A stretch of DNA of 29,615 nt from Nitrospirota bacterium (GCA_011620345.1 WOZJ01000022.1:1-29615), one strand, 5' to 3'. Positions 1-8,281 are shown, counted from the stretch's first letter. Made by a program: numbers and translations. Notes: generated by a model not told the origin, from the sequence alone.

Positions 1-46
1 AAAAATAGCCAAAGCTGCCGAGTCCAATCACGCAATACTGCCCCAT
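1..46 (-). CDS. ktrA: KtrA/TrkA-family K+ channel regulatory subunit (5' end only)
   Basis: Only the first 15 codons lie in the window; the gene runs off the left edge. The translation MGQYCVIGLGSFGYF is the start of a Rossmann (RCK/TrkA-N) domain: a short beta strand, then the GxGxFG nucleotide-binding loop at residues 8-13. KtrA proteins form cytoplasmic rings that bind nucleotides and gate a KtrB/TrkH-type K+ channel. The ATG at 46-44 has a purine-rich GGAAGGGTGGGG upstream. Its start touches the stop codon of a ktrB-like remnant, the usual ktrB-ktrA order. The family call is solid for so short a piece; whether it is KtrA or another single-RCK TrkA cannot be told. Confidence 0.6.
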   Translation of the reverse strand, partial: MGQYCVIGLGSFGYF

Positions 47-314
47 TACCCCACCCTTCCTACAAACATGGCTACTATTATTATACCCTTTGCTAAAGGA
101 TGGAGCCACCGCGTGATCTCGAGCGAGAACTGGGCGGTACCAACCGCCGAAACCAGATCGAATAAGTACGCGACGGACAGGCCAAGATGGCCCAAAGAAG
201 CATGCCCCCAAGAACACCCGCGCCACGATGCATACAGCAAAGACTCTCTTTAGGGTAAGGCTTGGAATGGCCAGGCGAAAGAGCGTGAAGGGGGCCTTCT
301 TGATGGGTGGAACG
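46..314 (-). pseudogene. ktrB: ktrB remnant (C-terminal end of K+ channel subunit, frameshifted)
   Basis: Reading leftwards from about 314, one frame gives VPPIKKAPFTLF, which resembles the GGIKTTTF region of KtrB/TrkH channels but has lost the glycine pair. It continues as a hydrophobic helix to about position 195. There the reading must shift by one base to continue as LFDLVSAVGTAQFSLEITRW and then IIIVAMFVGRVG, very like the last pore loop and helix of KtrB (FEAVSAFGT...GRVG). A TAA stop follows GRVG, before the short basic tail normal for the family. An in-frame stop lies just upstream near 330, and the remaining three quarters of the gene are absent because lptF starts at 361. I read this as a decayed gene left next to ktrA. 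An alternative is an assembly junction. Confidence 0.6.
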
Positions 315-360
315 CAAAATGGGTAAGCTTAAAAGACCTCCCCCCTGTTTAAACATTAGG

Positions 361-1542
361 ATGCCAACATTGAAGACGCTCTACGGCTACATCGCGCGAA
401 AAATTGTCCTCACGTTCATCGTTTTCTTTGCGATACTGACGCTGTGCATCCTGTCGGGTTACGCCATCCGCATTACCGAGCTCGTCGTCGAGAACGGGTT
501 TTCTCTCGCTTCCGTGCTAAAGATGCTCGCTTTTCTTGTCCCTACATTCCTTGCGCTAAGCATGCCCATCGCGCTTTTGATGAGCACGGCCTACGCGTTC
601 ATGGATTTCAAGACGACCAAAGAAGCCTATGCCATGGCATCGCACGGCGTTTCACCAAAAAGGCTCTACATCCCAGTCGGAATCCTCGGAATTATCGGAA
701 TTATCGCATGCGCGTGGACCAACGGCTGGCTTATGCCCTTAAGCCAGCTTCGCATGGAACATTATGCGTTTTCGTTGGCGTCCCAAAAGGTCACGCTCGG
801 CATCAAAGAGGCGACTTTCATCAAACTCTTCCCCAACTTTACCATCTACATCACTCGGCTCTCCCCCGCAAGGGAGCGCTTTGAGGGCGTATACATTCAT
901 TCTGTCCAGCAGGGCAAGCCCTTCCACATCTTCGCCAAACGAGGAATCATTCTTTCTAACCCCAAGAAGGCAACGCTTACACTTAGGCTGCTCGATGGAA
1001 CAATCCAGTATGCCTACGGGGAGAGCATCAGGCAGGAGGGGTCGCGCTTCGGCATACAAGACATCGACCTCAAGGCACTCGCCTCGCTCAAGTCGCCTTT
1101 GGCCAGCAAGACCGACAAGCGTACGGCTACGATAACCGAGCTCCTTTGGCCAGCATATACGGATTCCAAGGACGGGGGGCTGGCTGTTAGGGTCGAGCTG
1201 AACAAACGCTTGGCTATGTCACTTTCTCCCTTGCTTGTAGCACTGTTTGGGGCATATTTGGGGCTCCTCCAACCCCCTAGGCCGAGATGGGTTAGCCTGA
1301 TTTTCGCAAGCCTCGTTGTTTTGTTCAACTATATGGGGCTTACGCTCGGAGAGTCCCTAGCCTTGCGACAGGTTTTGCCCGCATGGGTAGGGCTCGAAAT
1401 GGTAAATGGTCTTTTGTTTGTAGGATGGCTTACGGGCCTTCTTCGTAATGAAGGCCATTTTCTTCGAATCGAACCCTTCTGGAACGAACGGGGTTCTAGG
1501 TTTCGTAGGTCATCGCTGAAAGCTCGGGAGAAAAGCGCATGA
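361..1542 (+). CDS. lptF: LPS export permease LptF
   Basis: A 393-residue YjgP/YjgQ-family inner-membrane protein. With LptG and the LptB ATPase it forms the ABC transporter that extracts lipopolysaccharide from the inner membrane and feeds it to the Lpt bridge. The sequence shows the family layout: N-terminal helices (residues about 10-120, with LYGYIARK before the first), a periplasmic beta-jellyroll (about 150-290), and C-terminal helices. The start is uncertain. ATG 361 places the first helix where homologues have it but has no good Shine-Dalgarno spacing. ATG 319 (with GGGTGG upstream) would add 14 residues. The 3' end overlaps lptG by four bases (ATGA), so the two are translationally coupled. 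LptB is not in this window. Confidence 0.88.
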   Translation: MPTLKTLYGYIARKIVLTFIVFFAILTLCILSGYAIRITELVVENGFSLASVLKMLAFLVPTFLALSMPIALLMSTAYAFMDFKTTKEAYAMASHGVSPKRLYIPVGILGIIGIIACAWTNGWLMPLSQLRMEHYAFSLASQKVTLGIKEATFIKLFPNFTIYITRLSPARERFEGVYIHSVQQGKPFHIFAKRGIILSNPKKATLTLRLLDGTIQYAYGESIRQEGSRFGIQDIDLKALASLKSPLASKTDKRTATITELLWPAYTDSKDGGLAVRVELNKRLAMSLSPLLVALFGAYLGLLQPPRPRWVSLIFASLVVLFNYMGLTLGESLALRQVLPAWVGLEMVNGLLFVGWLTGLLRNEGHFLRIEPFWNERGSRFRRSSLKAREKSA

Positions 1543-2612
1543 GGGTCGTTGATCGCTACTTCTTCAAAGAGTACCTGAAGCTTCTTGTCGTCACCGAGCT
1601 CGCAAGCGTAAGCATCTACCTGCTTGTAGATACACTCTCCAGAGTCGGGAATTTTCAGGGCATTCAGGGTGGAAGCATGCTGGCGTTGGAGTATTTTCTA
1701 TACAAACTTCCTCTAATGGCATCGCAAACCCTCCCCTTGAGCTCTCTTTTGGCCGCCCTTGGCGTTTCAGGCCAATTGGTTCGTCATAATGAGATTCTGG
1801 CCCTAGAGACGGCTGGCGTATCCCCTAGACGCCTCCTGATTCCTTTCTTAATGGGAGGTCTACTTATGACGCTTGCGTTGTTTGTCCTCTCTGAAGCGCT
1901 CATCCCTATTAGCTACGGCAAGGCAGGCCTCCTAAAGCAAGAGCTCAAGGTCAAGAAGGGAAAGACCATGCTGAAGGAAGGTTTTGTGTTCAAGCCTTCC
2001 AAAGATTCCTTCTGCTTTGCCAACCTGTTTGACGTAAGGAAGGCCATTCTTTATGGCGTTACACTGGTTAAGCTCGATAAAGACTTTAACCTAAAACAAC
2101 GCATCGATGCCGATCGCGTACTGTACACCAAAAAAGGCTGGATTGCCAAGAATGCTATGCGGACTGCTTTCGAGGCCACAGCGCTCTTCGGCAAAAAAGA
2201 AATATTGCCAAAGATAGCGCTTCCGATCCCTTTCGAGCCTAGAGAGCTAACTGACCAAAGCTTGGAACCCGAAGAGATGAACGTGCTTCGGTTAAAACGA
2301 TATATCCAAGACCAGCGGCAGCTTGGGAGAGACCCCGCCAGCTTGGAGATGGATTTTCATCTAAGGTTGGCGTTGCCCCTGGCCTGCCCTATCCTCATCC
2401 TTGTCGCCTTTCCAGTGGCGACGCGGTCCGCTAGGCCCTCCTTTGCGGGAACGCTTGCCTTTAGCCTTCCTTTGGGGTTCGGATACTGGTTACTGACATC
2501 GTTCGCCAGCTCTATGGGCCAAGCACACATCCTACCCATGGGCCTTGCTGCTTGGATTAGCAACCTCTTGTTCTTGGGGGCCGGGCTAGCGCTGGTTTTA
2601 AGGCGCACATAG
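1539..2612 (+). CDS. lptG: LPS export permease LptG
   Basis: A 357-residue partner of LptF in the same YjgP/YjgQ family, with the characteristic N-terminus (RYFFKEYLK followed by a membrane helix), a central periplasmic domain (residues about 130-245) and three helices at the C-terminus (about 270-355). It would form the LptF-LptG heterodimer with lateral gates for LPS. The ATG overlaps the lptF stop as ATGA. F and G are assigned from gene order, as the two paralogues are hard to separate by eye. A remnant of a dehydrogenase gene with an intact ribosome-binding site follows 28 bases later, so the operon probably once had a third gene. Confidence 0.87.
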   Translation: MRVVDRYFFKEYLKLLVVTELASVSIYLLVDTLSRVGNFQGIQGGSMLALEYFLYKLPLMASQTLPLSSLLAALGVSGQLVRHNEILALETAGVSPRRLLIPFLMGGLLMTLALFVLSEALIPISYGKAGLLKQELKVKKGKTMLKEGFVFKPSKDSFCFANLFDVRKAILYGVTLVKLDKDFNLKQRIDADRVLYTKKGWIAKNAMRTAFEATALFGKKEILPKIALPIPFEPRELTDQSLEPEEMNVLRLKRYIQDQRQLGRDPASLEMDFHLRLALPLACPILILVAFPVATRSARPSFAGTLAFSLPLGFGYWLLTSFASSMGQAHILPMGLAAWISNLLFLGAGLALVLRRT

Positions 2613-2640
2613 TCGCTCCAAAATACTCGGGAGGAAAGAG

Positions 2641-3015
2641 GTGAACTTTCGTGTGTTCGTTTCCAAACCCATCCCAAAGGCATGGCTCGAGCCGCTTGTT
2701 GCATCGCTAAAAATCGACTTGAGTATACATGAAAGTACCGAGAGCCTTTCTCGAGAGGCGTAGGAGCTGGCTCTCGGGATAATCGACGAGCAGGCCCTAA
2801 TCGAGGCGCTCAACGTAAGAAAGATGCCGGGGTAGGCCTAGATGTTTACGAGCACGAACCTTTCATCCCCGAGGCGCTAAAAAACCTAAAAAAGTCGTCC
2901 TTACGCCCCACATCGGCTCCGCAGCTTTCGAGGCGCGCAGGCGTATGTGGCTTTTGGCAAGCCAAAACATTCTGGACGTCCTCCAAGGAGAGATTCCGGC
3001 ATTCTGCGTGAACCA
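2641..3015 (+). pseudogene. Decayed D-2-hydroxyacid dehydrogenase (glyoxylate/hydroxypyruvate reductase type)
   Basis: A good ribosome-binding site (GGGAGGAAAGAG) and a GTG start open about 40 codons like the N-terminus of GyaR/GhrB proteins (FRVFVSKPIPKAWLEPL). An in-frame TAG stands at 2761. Directly after it the sequence matches the far C-terminal part of the family: IIDEQALIEAL, then after a one-base loss near 2831 GLDVYEHEPFIPEAL, then after a second loss near 2890 VVLTPHIGSAAFEARRRM and a final LQGEIPAFCVN. About 190 residues are missing between the two pieces, including the Rossmann nucleotide-binding core and the catalytic Arg and Glu. This is a non-functional remnant. It occupies most of the gap between lptG and ahcY, and I see nothing else there. 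Confidence 0.8.
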
Positions 3016-3035
3016 TGCCGCGCTCTCGCTTAGGC

Positions 3036-4367
3036 TTACGTCCCTTGCTGCCAGTCGGCCAAGTAGCGTTGCTGGGCCTGGGTAAGGGAATCAATCCGAA
3101 CGCCCATCGAGCCAAGCTTCAACGTCGCGATGGATGCATCTAACGCCTCTGGTAAGGGATACACTTCTTGGCTAAGGCGGCCTCTCTCTTTTTTGAGCGT
3201 TTCCACGGCCAGGGCCTGGCCTGCAAAGCTCATGTCCATTACTTCCGCAGGATGGCCCTCGGCGCATGCAAGGTTGGCCAGCCTTCCGTCTGCGAGCACG
3301 AAGATAGTGTTTGCGTTTTCAAGGGTATAGCCCTTAATGAGCGGTTTGACTTGCTTGACTTCTTTTGCTAGCTCCTCGAGGGCCTCAATATCGATCTCGA
3401 CGTCGAAATGTCCAGCGTTGGCAAGGATGGCCCCGCTCTTCATCCGAAGGAAGTGCTCCTTGCGGATTACGTCGCGATCACCCGTAACCGTTACGAAAAT
3501 ATCGCCGATGCTTGCGGCCTCTTCCATGGGGCATACGACAAAACCATCCATCACGGCCTCAATCGCACGGACAGGGTCAACCTCCGTAATGATTACCTGG
3601 GAGCCCATGCCTTTGGCCCGCATCGCCACGCCTTTACCGCAATATCCGTACCCGCATACAACGAAACGCTTTCCTGCAAGTAGCTCGTTTGTCGCCCGCA
3701 GGATTCCGTCGATCGTACTTTGGCCCGTTCCGTAGCGGTTGTCGAACAAATGCTTCGTTTTGGCCTCGTTCACGGCGATTACCGGGAACGGGAGCACCTT
3801 AGAGGCAGCCATCGCCTTTAGCCGAACGACGCCCGTCGTCGTCTCCTCCGTTCCGCCCAAAAACCCCGCCTTCAGCCTAGCGATCCCATCTTTGCCAAAG
3901 TGCTCCTTCAAGGACTGCAACGCGGGGGGCAAGCGATCCCAAAAGCCTTGGAACAGCATCACGAGGGCGCTCGTCAAGTCCGCTCCGTCGTCCACAGTAA
4001 CGTGCGGCTCAAAGGCGATGGCCCTTCGAATATGCTCGTAGTATCGATCGGCACTCTCGCCCTTGACGGCGAACACGCCAATGCCGGAATCGGCCACAAG
4101 GCTTGCCGCCACGTCGTCTTGCGTGCTCAAAGGGTTCGACGCGCAGGCGATAACCTCGGCCCCCCCCGCCTTCAACGCCTTAAGGAGGTTTGCCGTCTCG
4201 CTCGTAATATGCAAGCAACAAGCTACCCTTAGTCCATCGAGCGTCCTTTCTTTGGCGTAGCGCTCGGCAATCGTTCGAACGACTGGCATCTTACGGCCAG
4301 CCCACGAAATCCGTTCGCCTCCCCTAGAATGAAACGATAGGTCTGTCACGTCATGGGCAACGCCCAT
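3036..4367 (-). CDS. ahcY: S-adenosylhomocysteine hydrolase (adenosylhomocysteinase)
   Basis: A 443-residue NAD-dependent enzyme that reversibly splits S-adenosylhomocysteine into adenosine and homocysteine, clearing the product inhibitor of SAM-dependent methyltransferases. Visible family features are the substrate region CLHITSETANL (His53), VDDG (125-128), EETTTG (174-179), the NEAKTKHLFDNRYGTGQS block (Lys203, Asp209), and the NAD loop GYGYCGKG (239-246). The length, without the extra insert of the eukaryotic/proteobacterial form, and a tail ending YLADW point to the Thermotoga/archaeal type. The ATG is preceded by AAAGGAG at good spacing, and the N-terminus aligns with that class. It is last in a probable operon, 50 bases after the SPFH gene. 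The dehydrogenase remnant converges on it. Confidence 0.93.
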   Translation of the reverse strand: MGVAHDVTDLSFHSRGGERISWAGRKMPVVRTIAERYAKERTLDGLRVACCLHITSETANLLKALKAGGAEVIACASNPLSTQDDVAASLVADSGIGVFAVKGESADRYYEHIRRAIAFEPHVTVDDGADLTSALVMLFQGFWDRLPPALQSLKEHFGKDGIARLKAGFLGGTEETTTGVVRLKAMAASKVLPFPVIAVNEAKTKHLFDNRYGTGQSTIDGILRATNELLAGKRFVVCGYGYCGKGVAMRAKGMGSQVIITEVDPVRAIEAVMDGFVVCPMEEAASIGDIFVTVTGDRDVIRKEHFLRMKSGAILANAGHFDVEIDIEALEELAKEVKQVKPLIKGYTLENANTIFVLADGRLANLACAEGHPAEVMDMSFAGQALAVETLKKERGRLSQEVYPLPEALDASIATLKLGSMGVRIDSLTQAQQRYLADWQQGT

Positions 4368-4417
4368 AAAAACTCCTTTCGAACTATGAATAATTCGCCG
4401 GATTTGCGGTTTATTGC

Positions 4418-5242
4418 CTACTTTTCAGAAGGAATTTGGATCATTGGAACCAGGTCCTTGCTGAAAGGCATGATGAGCACGGTGTTGTTCGGTGAGTCGA
4501 TCAGCGCATGGAGCGCATCGATGTACTTCCACTGGAGGTAGCGGGGGTTAAGCGACCCTCCTATTATTTCCTGCGAAGCAGCAATTCCTTTGGCTTCGAG
4601 CTGTTTTCTTTCGGCCTCCTGGGATTCTTTTTGGAGAACGTAGCGCATCCGCTCGGCTTCCTGCATTGACTGGATTTTGGCCTCGATCGACTTGACGACG
4701 TTCTCAGGAAGCGCGATGTCCCGAATTAGAATCTCTCTGACCTCCACGCCCTCCTGGGCAACCTTATCGCGCACTCGTTCGTCCAAGGCCCGCTGAAACT
4801 CGCCGCGCTTTTGGTAGATGGCCGAGGCATCGAAAAGCGTGCCCACATCTCTCGCGATCGAGCGAACCAAGGGGACCACGAGCCTCTCGTCCCACACCTT
4901 CCCGTACTTAACGTACACTTCAGCCGCCTGGGTATCTTTGAGCTGATAGAGGACGGTCAGCTCAATCGTGACCTTCAGCCCGTCGTTGGTCAGCGCAGAT
5001 ATGATGTTCGCGCCGGTAAAGTCCGCACGCCTCACGCGGACCTCTAGCCTGTCAATGCTCGTTACGCCAGGAAGGAAGAAGTGCAACCCGGGATTAAGCT
5101 CTTTCGTATCCACCTTGCCGAGCGTTTTTTTGATTCCGACCTCCCCGCTTGGAACGGTCGTACAACCAAAGAACGAAAAAAGCATACTGAAAGCAAAGGC
5201 CCCAGCCGCAAGCTTACCAAGCCATTTCATGAGTGCATCCAC
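4418..5242 (-). CDS. SPFH/prohibitin-family membrane-anchored protein
   Basis: A 274-residue protein with a short N-terminal membrane segment (residues about 7-26) ending in FFGC. It may be a poor lipobox (Phe where Leu is usual), so the protein is either a lipoprotein or a simple signal-anchored one. Residues about 30-210 form an SPFH (band 7) domain: VPSGEVGIKKTLGKV, NPGLHFFLPG, LKVTIELTVLYQLKD and RDIALPENV are typical. A charged coiled-coil follows (about 190-240, rich in Glu, Lys and Arg). Such proteins build ring-like scaffolds in the membrane and often control the FtsH protease; the partner here is unknown. The start is GTG 5242, with AGAAGGGG at proper distance; ATG 5230 lacks one. 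It begins two bases after the OmpA-like gene stops. Confidence 0.8.
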   Translation of the reverse strand: MDALMKWLGKLAAGAFAFSMLFSFFGCTTVPSGEVGIKKTLGKVDTKELNPGLHFFLPGVTSIDRLEVRVRRADFTGANIISALTNDGLKVTIELTVLYQLKDTQAAEVYVKYGKVWDERLVVPLVRSIARDVGTLFDASAIYQKRGEFQRALDERVRDKVAQEGVEVREILIRDIALPENVVKSIEAKIQSMQEAERMRYVLQKESQEAERKQLEAKGIAASQEIIGGSLNPRYLQWKYIDALHALIDSPNNTVLIMPFSKDLVPMIQIPSEK

Positions 5243-5244
5243 TA

Positions 5245-5925
5245 CTACTTCACCCCTTCTTTTGGGACGATCACGATCTCGACCCGGCGATTCATCGCAC
5301 GGCCCTCCGGCGTGGCGTTGCTCGCAATCGACTGGCTTGAGCCAAAGCCCTGGATCACCATCCTGGAGCGGTCCACGCCGTTTGATGCGAGCAAGCTCGC
5401 GACAGACTCGGCCCGCCTTTCGGAAAGCGTTTGGTTGAAGGCCTCGGAGCCCGTCGAATCGGTATGCCCATGGATTCTTACGACTGTCTCAGGATACTTG
5501 TTCAGGATTTGCGCGATGTCGGCAATCGTAGCGTAGGCCCCAGGCTTTACCTCTGCCGAGCCTGTATCGAACACAAGCTGGTCTTTGACGCGCACCACGA
5601 GGTTCTGGCCTTGCTCTTCGACCTTGATTTGGTCGCTCTTTGCCTCTACGCGCTTCAGTTCTTCTTTTTGCTTGCCCATGTAATGGCCGAGCACCCCCCC
5701 GATTACGGCACCCGTACCGGCGCCCACGGCCGCACCCGTACCGGCATGCCCCCCTAGGCTGCCGAGCGCCGCACCCGTACCGGCGCCTAGAACCCCTCCA
5801 AGGCCTGCACCCTTACCCTCCGAAGAGGTCGCGGTTCTCTTGATCGTTTCGCACCCTGAAAGCCCAACGCACAGGCAGAACACGCAAGCGGCTGCCAACT
5901 TACCCTGAAAAGCACGTCCAATCAT
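5245..5925 (-). CDS. OmpA-family outer-membrane lipoprotein with glycine zipper
   Basis: A 226-residue lipoprotein. A signal peptide ends in the lipobox LSGC (Cys about residue 25). Next comes a Gly/Ala-rich glycine-zipper segment (about 38-80) that would sit in or on the membrane, then a short charged linker. An OmpA C-terminal domain (about 110-222) carries LVFDTGSAEVKPGA, the peptidoglycan-binding signature HGHTDSTGSEAFNQTLSERRA, and the closing NRRVEIVI. It resembles YiaD-type proteins that tether the outer membrane to the wall. ATG 5925 is chosen because GGGAGG lies seven bases before it; a further in-frame ATG upstream lacks this. It is the first gene of an OmpA-SPFH-ahcY transcription unit. 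Confidence 0.88.
   Translation of the reverse strand: MIGRAFQGKLAAACVFCLCVGLSGCETIKRTATSSEGKGAGLGGVLGAGTGAALGSLGGHAGTGAAVGAGTGAVIGGVLGHYMGKQKEELKRVEAKSDQIKVEEQGQNLVVRVKDQLVFDTGSAEVKPGAYATIADIAQILNKYPETVVRIHGHTDSTGSEAFNQTLSERRAESVASLLASNGVDRSRMVIQGFGSSQSIASNATPEGRAMNRRVEIVIVPKEGVK
5708..5784. repeat. Three copies of a 14-bp repeat coding the glycine zipper
   Basis: The 14-mer GCACCCGTACCGGC occurs exactly at 5708-5721, 5732-5745 and 5771-5784, inside the OmpA-like gene. Copies one and three match over 17 bases. On the coding strand they give the repeated GAGTGA/AGTGAA units of the glycine zipper. The repetition is likely to have grown by slippage or unequal exchange, and could let the zipper length vary between strains. 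Confidence 0.75.
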
Positions 5926-6017
5926 CTCGTTTCCTCCCTCTATGGCATCCAATGTCCGCTGTGTGACAAAATGTATACCTTAACATTCCGCCATGGTATG
6001 CTAACGTTCTAAGGTTT

Positions 6018-6046
6018 ATGCTAGCACGAGCTAAGATAGGGGTCAA
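6018..6046 (-). promoter_or_regulatory. Predicted sigma70-type promoter for the OmpA-SPFH-ahcY operon
   Basis: On the minus strand TTGACC (6046-6041) and TAGCAT (6023-6018) are separated by 17 bases, a good match to the -35/-10 consensus. Transcription would begin near 6010 and leave a leader of about 85 bases before the OmpA-like ATG. The -35 box lies close to the ribosome-binding site of the divergent malic-enzyme gene, so the two transcription units share this 140-base intergenic region. Confidence 0.5.
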
Positions 6047-6065
6047 CGAAAGGAGGAAAAAGCCT

Positions 6066-7421
6066 GTGCTGATCGAGAAAGGGGCGGACAAAATCATCAA
6101 GGTGTTGCGTGTACTCATCCCCGATAGGCCCGGCTCACTCGGACGCATTTTGTGCACGATAGGCGAACAGGGCGCCCATATTGGGGACATTTTACGGGTT
6201 CGTTTCGGGATTACGCACAACGTCAGGGACATAGAGGTGTACCTCGAGTCTGAAGATCACCTCGAACGAGTGCTTGCCGCAATCGGCACGCTCGAGGGCG
6301 TGATTATCGAAGAGATGTACGACCCGGTGCTTTCCATGCATAAGGGCGGCAAGATCAAGGTGATGAGCAAGATCGTCGTGGACGGCATCGCCAACCTGCG
6401 CAAGGTGTATACCCCTGGCGTGGCCAAAGTATGCAGAGAAATTGCCAGGGAACCGGACAACTTCGAGATCTACACGTGGACTCAGAACACCGTCGCAATC
6501 GTAACGAATGGTACGGCCGTCCTTGGGCTTGGCGACATCGGAGTTCGGGCCTCGTTACCGGTAATGGAGGGAAAAGCCGTCCTCTTGGAGCAGCTCGTGG
6601 GATTAAGCGGTATCCCCATCCTTATTCCTCACAAGGATCCGGATACGTTCGTAAACGCCGTCCTTGCCATCCACGAAAGCTTCGGGGCCATCAACCTTGA
6701 AGACATCGCGGCCCCTGCTTGTTTTGAGATCGAGGACAGGCTGATCGCTTCCGGCATTGAAAAGCCCGTAATGCACGACGACCAGCACGGGACGGGAGTC
6801 GTCGTTTTGGCAAGCCTTTTGAACGCGAGCAAGTACGCGGGCGTCTCGCTAAAGAACGAAACGATCGGGCTGATCGGACTCGGTGCGGCCGGGATGGGGA
6901 TCGCCAAGCTCTTGCATGCCTACGGCGTCAAGCGAATCATCGGATGCGACCTCTCTTCGCAGGCAATGGAGCTGTTCGAAAGGACCATTCAAGGTTCGAC
7001 GGCCAACCTCGAGGAGCTCATGCGCTCGGCCAAGATCATCATCTCAACGACAGGTCAGAAGGGGTTGATCAAGCCGGGGATGGTCCAGCCCGGTCAGGTC
7101 ATCCTGGCGCTGTCAAACCCCGACCCTGAAATCCGCCCCGAAGATGCGACGTCTGCTGGCGCAAGGTTTGCCGCAGACGGAAGGAGCGTAAACAACGCGG
7201 TAGCCTATCCGGCAATCTACAAAGGGGCACTCGCGGCGAGGGCTAGACGAATCGGAAACAGGATGAAGATCGAGGCCGCCAAGACGATCGCATCGTTCGC
7301 CGAGGAGGGCGAAATCCTCCCCTCCGTCCTCAACAAGGCCATGCACGAAGCGACCGCCAAGACGATCGAGCGAACGGCCTACGAATCCGGGCTTGCAAGG
7401 GTCATCAAAGAAGAGGGCTAG
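6066..7421 (+). CDS. NAD(P)-dependent malic enzyme with N-terminal ACT domain
   Basis: A 451-residue enzyme that oxidatively decarboxylates malate to pyruvate. Residues about 10-85 are an ACT domain (KVLRVLIPDRPGSLGRIL), a small-molecule sensing module common in prokaryotic malic enzymes. The catalytic part has KVYTPGVAKVC (Tyr115), the metal-binding region around NGTAVLGLGDIG and EGKAVLL (Lys170), AINLEDIAAPACFEIE, and DDQHGTG. The nucleotide loop is GLIGLGAAGMG, and the family closure SNPDPEI also appears. The start is GTG 6066, with AAAGGAGG at correct spacing; the longer frame from 6018 has none. The 3' end overlaps galU by four bases in the convergent direction. Coenzyme preference cannot be decided by eye. 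Confidence 0.92.
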   Translation: MLIEKGADKIIKVLRVLIPDRPGSLGRILCTIGEQGAHIGDILRVRFGITHNVRDIEVYLESEDHLERVLAAIGTLEGVIIEEMYDPVLSMHKGGKIKVMSKIVVDGIANLRKVYTPGVAKVCREIAREPDNFEIYTWTQNTVAIVTNGTAVLGLGDIGVRASLPVMEGKAVLLEQLVGLSGIPILIPHKDPDTFVNAVLAIHESFGAINLEDIAAPACFEIEDRLIASGIEKPVMHDDQHGTGVVVLASLLNASKYAGVSLKNETIGLIGLGAAGMGIAKLLHAYGVKRIIGCDLSSQAMELFERTIQGSTANLEELMRSAKIIISTTGQKGLIKPGMVQPGQVILALSNPDPEIRPEDATSAGARFAADGRSVNNAVAYPAIYKGALAARARRIGNRMKIEAAKTIASFAEEGEILPSVLNKAMHEATAKTIERTAYESGLARVIKEEG

Positions 7422-8281
7422 AGGTTCTTTAGCCGTTCCCTCAAGAACTCGATCAAGGGTTCGCCGATATCGGGCCGTTTGATAGCGTAGGCAAAAACAG
7501 CCTTCACGAACTCAAGCCTGTTGCCCGCGTCAAACCGCTCGCCCTCGATCAGGCAGCCTACTAGCCCGTTGGTGCGCGCTTCGATCTCAAGGGCGTCGGT
7601 AAGCTGAATTTCGCCGGTTGAACCGTGGGGCTCGAGATCTTTGAGGGCATGCATGACGCTTTGGTTTAGGACATACCGGCCGACGATGGCCAGATTCGAG
7701 GGCGCCTTCTCTGCAGACGGCTTTTCGACGACGCCTTTGATCTCTACGGCCGTCCCTTCACGGTTCCTTACGGAAACAATGCCAAATTTGTGGATATCCT
7801 CTCTCGGAACTTCCTTGAGCGCGACCACACTCTTGCCGGTACGTTTGTGAACCTCGATCAACTGCCCGATGGCGGACTTTTTTGCATCGACAAGGTCGTC
7901 GCCGAGGATCACGGCAAACGGCCCTTCCCCGACGACATGCCGGGCACAATACACGGCATGGCCAAGCCCTAAGGGCTTTTTCTGCCGGACGGCGATTGTC
8001 TCAACAAGGCCCGCGATACGTTGCACTTGCTCCAGAAGGTCTTTTTTGCCCTTGGAGCCTAGCTCGAACTCGAGCTCCGGGGCGTAGTCAAAGTAATCCT
8101 CGAGCGCGCTTTTGCCCCTGGCCGTGATGAACACAACCGACTGAATCCCGGCCTGGAGAGCCTCTTCGACGATCAAATGGATGACCGGCGTATCCACGAC
8201 CGGCAAGAGTTCTTTTGGGACGGCCTTGGTAAAGGGTAAGAAGCGGGTTCCCAGCCCTGCGCACGGGATAATGGCTTTCAT
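7418..8281 (-). CDS. galU: UTP--glucose-1-phosphate uridylyltransferase
   Basis: A 287-residue nucleotidyltransferase that makes UDP-glucose, a donor for LPS core, capsule and other envelope sugars. The N-terminal signature GLGTRFLPFTKAVPKELLP (residues about 9-27) is diagnostic of GalU. Other landmarks are LGLGHAVYCAR, the UTP/metal region VILGDD, VEKPS, and FDAGNRLEFVKA near the end. ATG 8281 is preceded by GAGGGG five bases away; the longer frame beginning at 8296 has no such site. It is transcribed on its own, back to back with the CDF transporter across 150 bases and convergent with malic enzyme. Length and motifs are complete. Confidence 0.93.
   Translation of the reverse strand: MKAIIPCAGLGTRFLPFTKAVPKELLPVVDTPVIHLIVEEALQAGIQSVVFITARGKSALEDYFDYAPELEFELGSKGKKDLLEQVQRIAGLVETIAVRQKKPLGLGHAVYCARHVVGEGPFAVILGDDLVDAKKSAIGQLIEVHKRTGKSVVALKEVPREDIHKFGIVSVRNREGTAVEIKGVVEKPSAEKAPSNLAIVGRYVLNQSVMHALKDLEPHGSTGEIQLTDALEIEARTNGLVGCLIEGERFDAGNRLEFVKAVFAYAIKRPDIGEPLIEFLRERLKNL

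Noticed and set aside
93-356. 87-codon minus-strand frame upstream of lptF
   Set aside because: The potassium-channel similarity lies in the two other minus-strand frames; this one only crosses the ktrB remnant out of phase.
347-356. Palindrome TGTTTAAACA just before lptF
   Set aside because: A single 10-bp palindrome too close to the start codon to interpret; likely chance.
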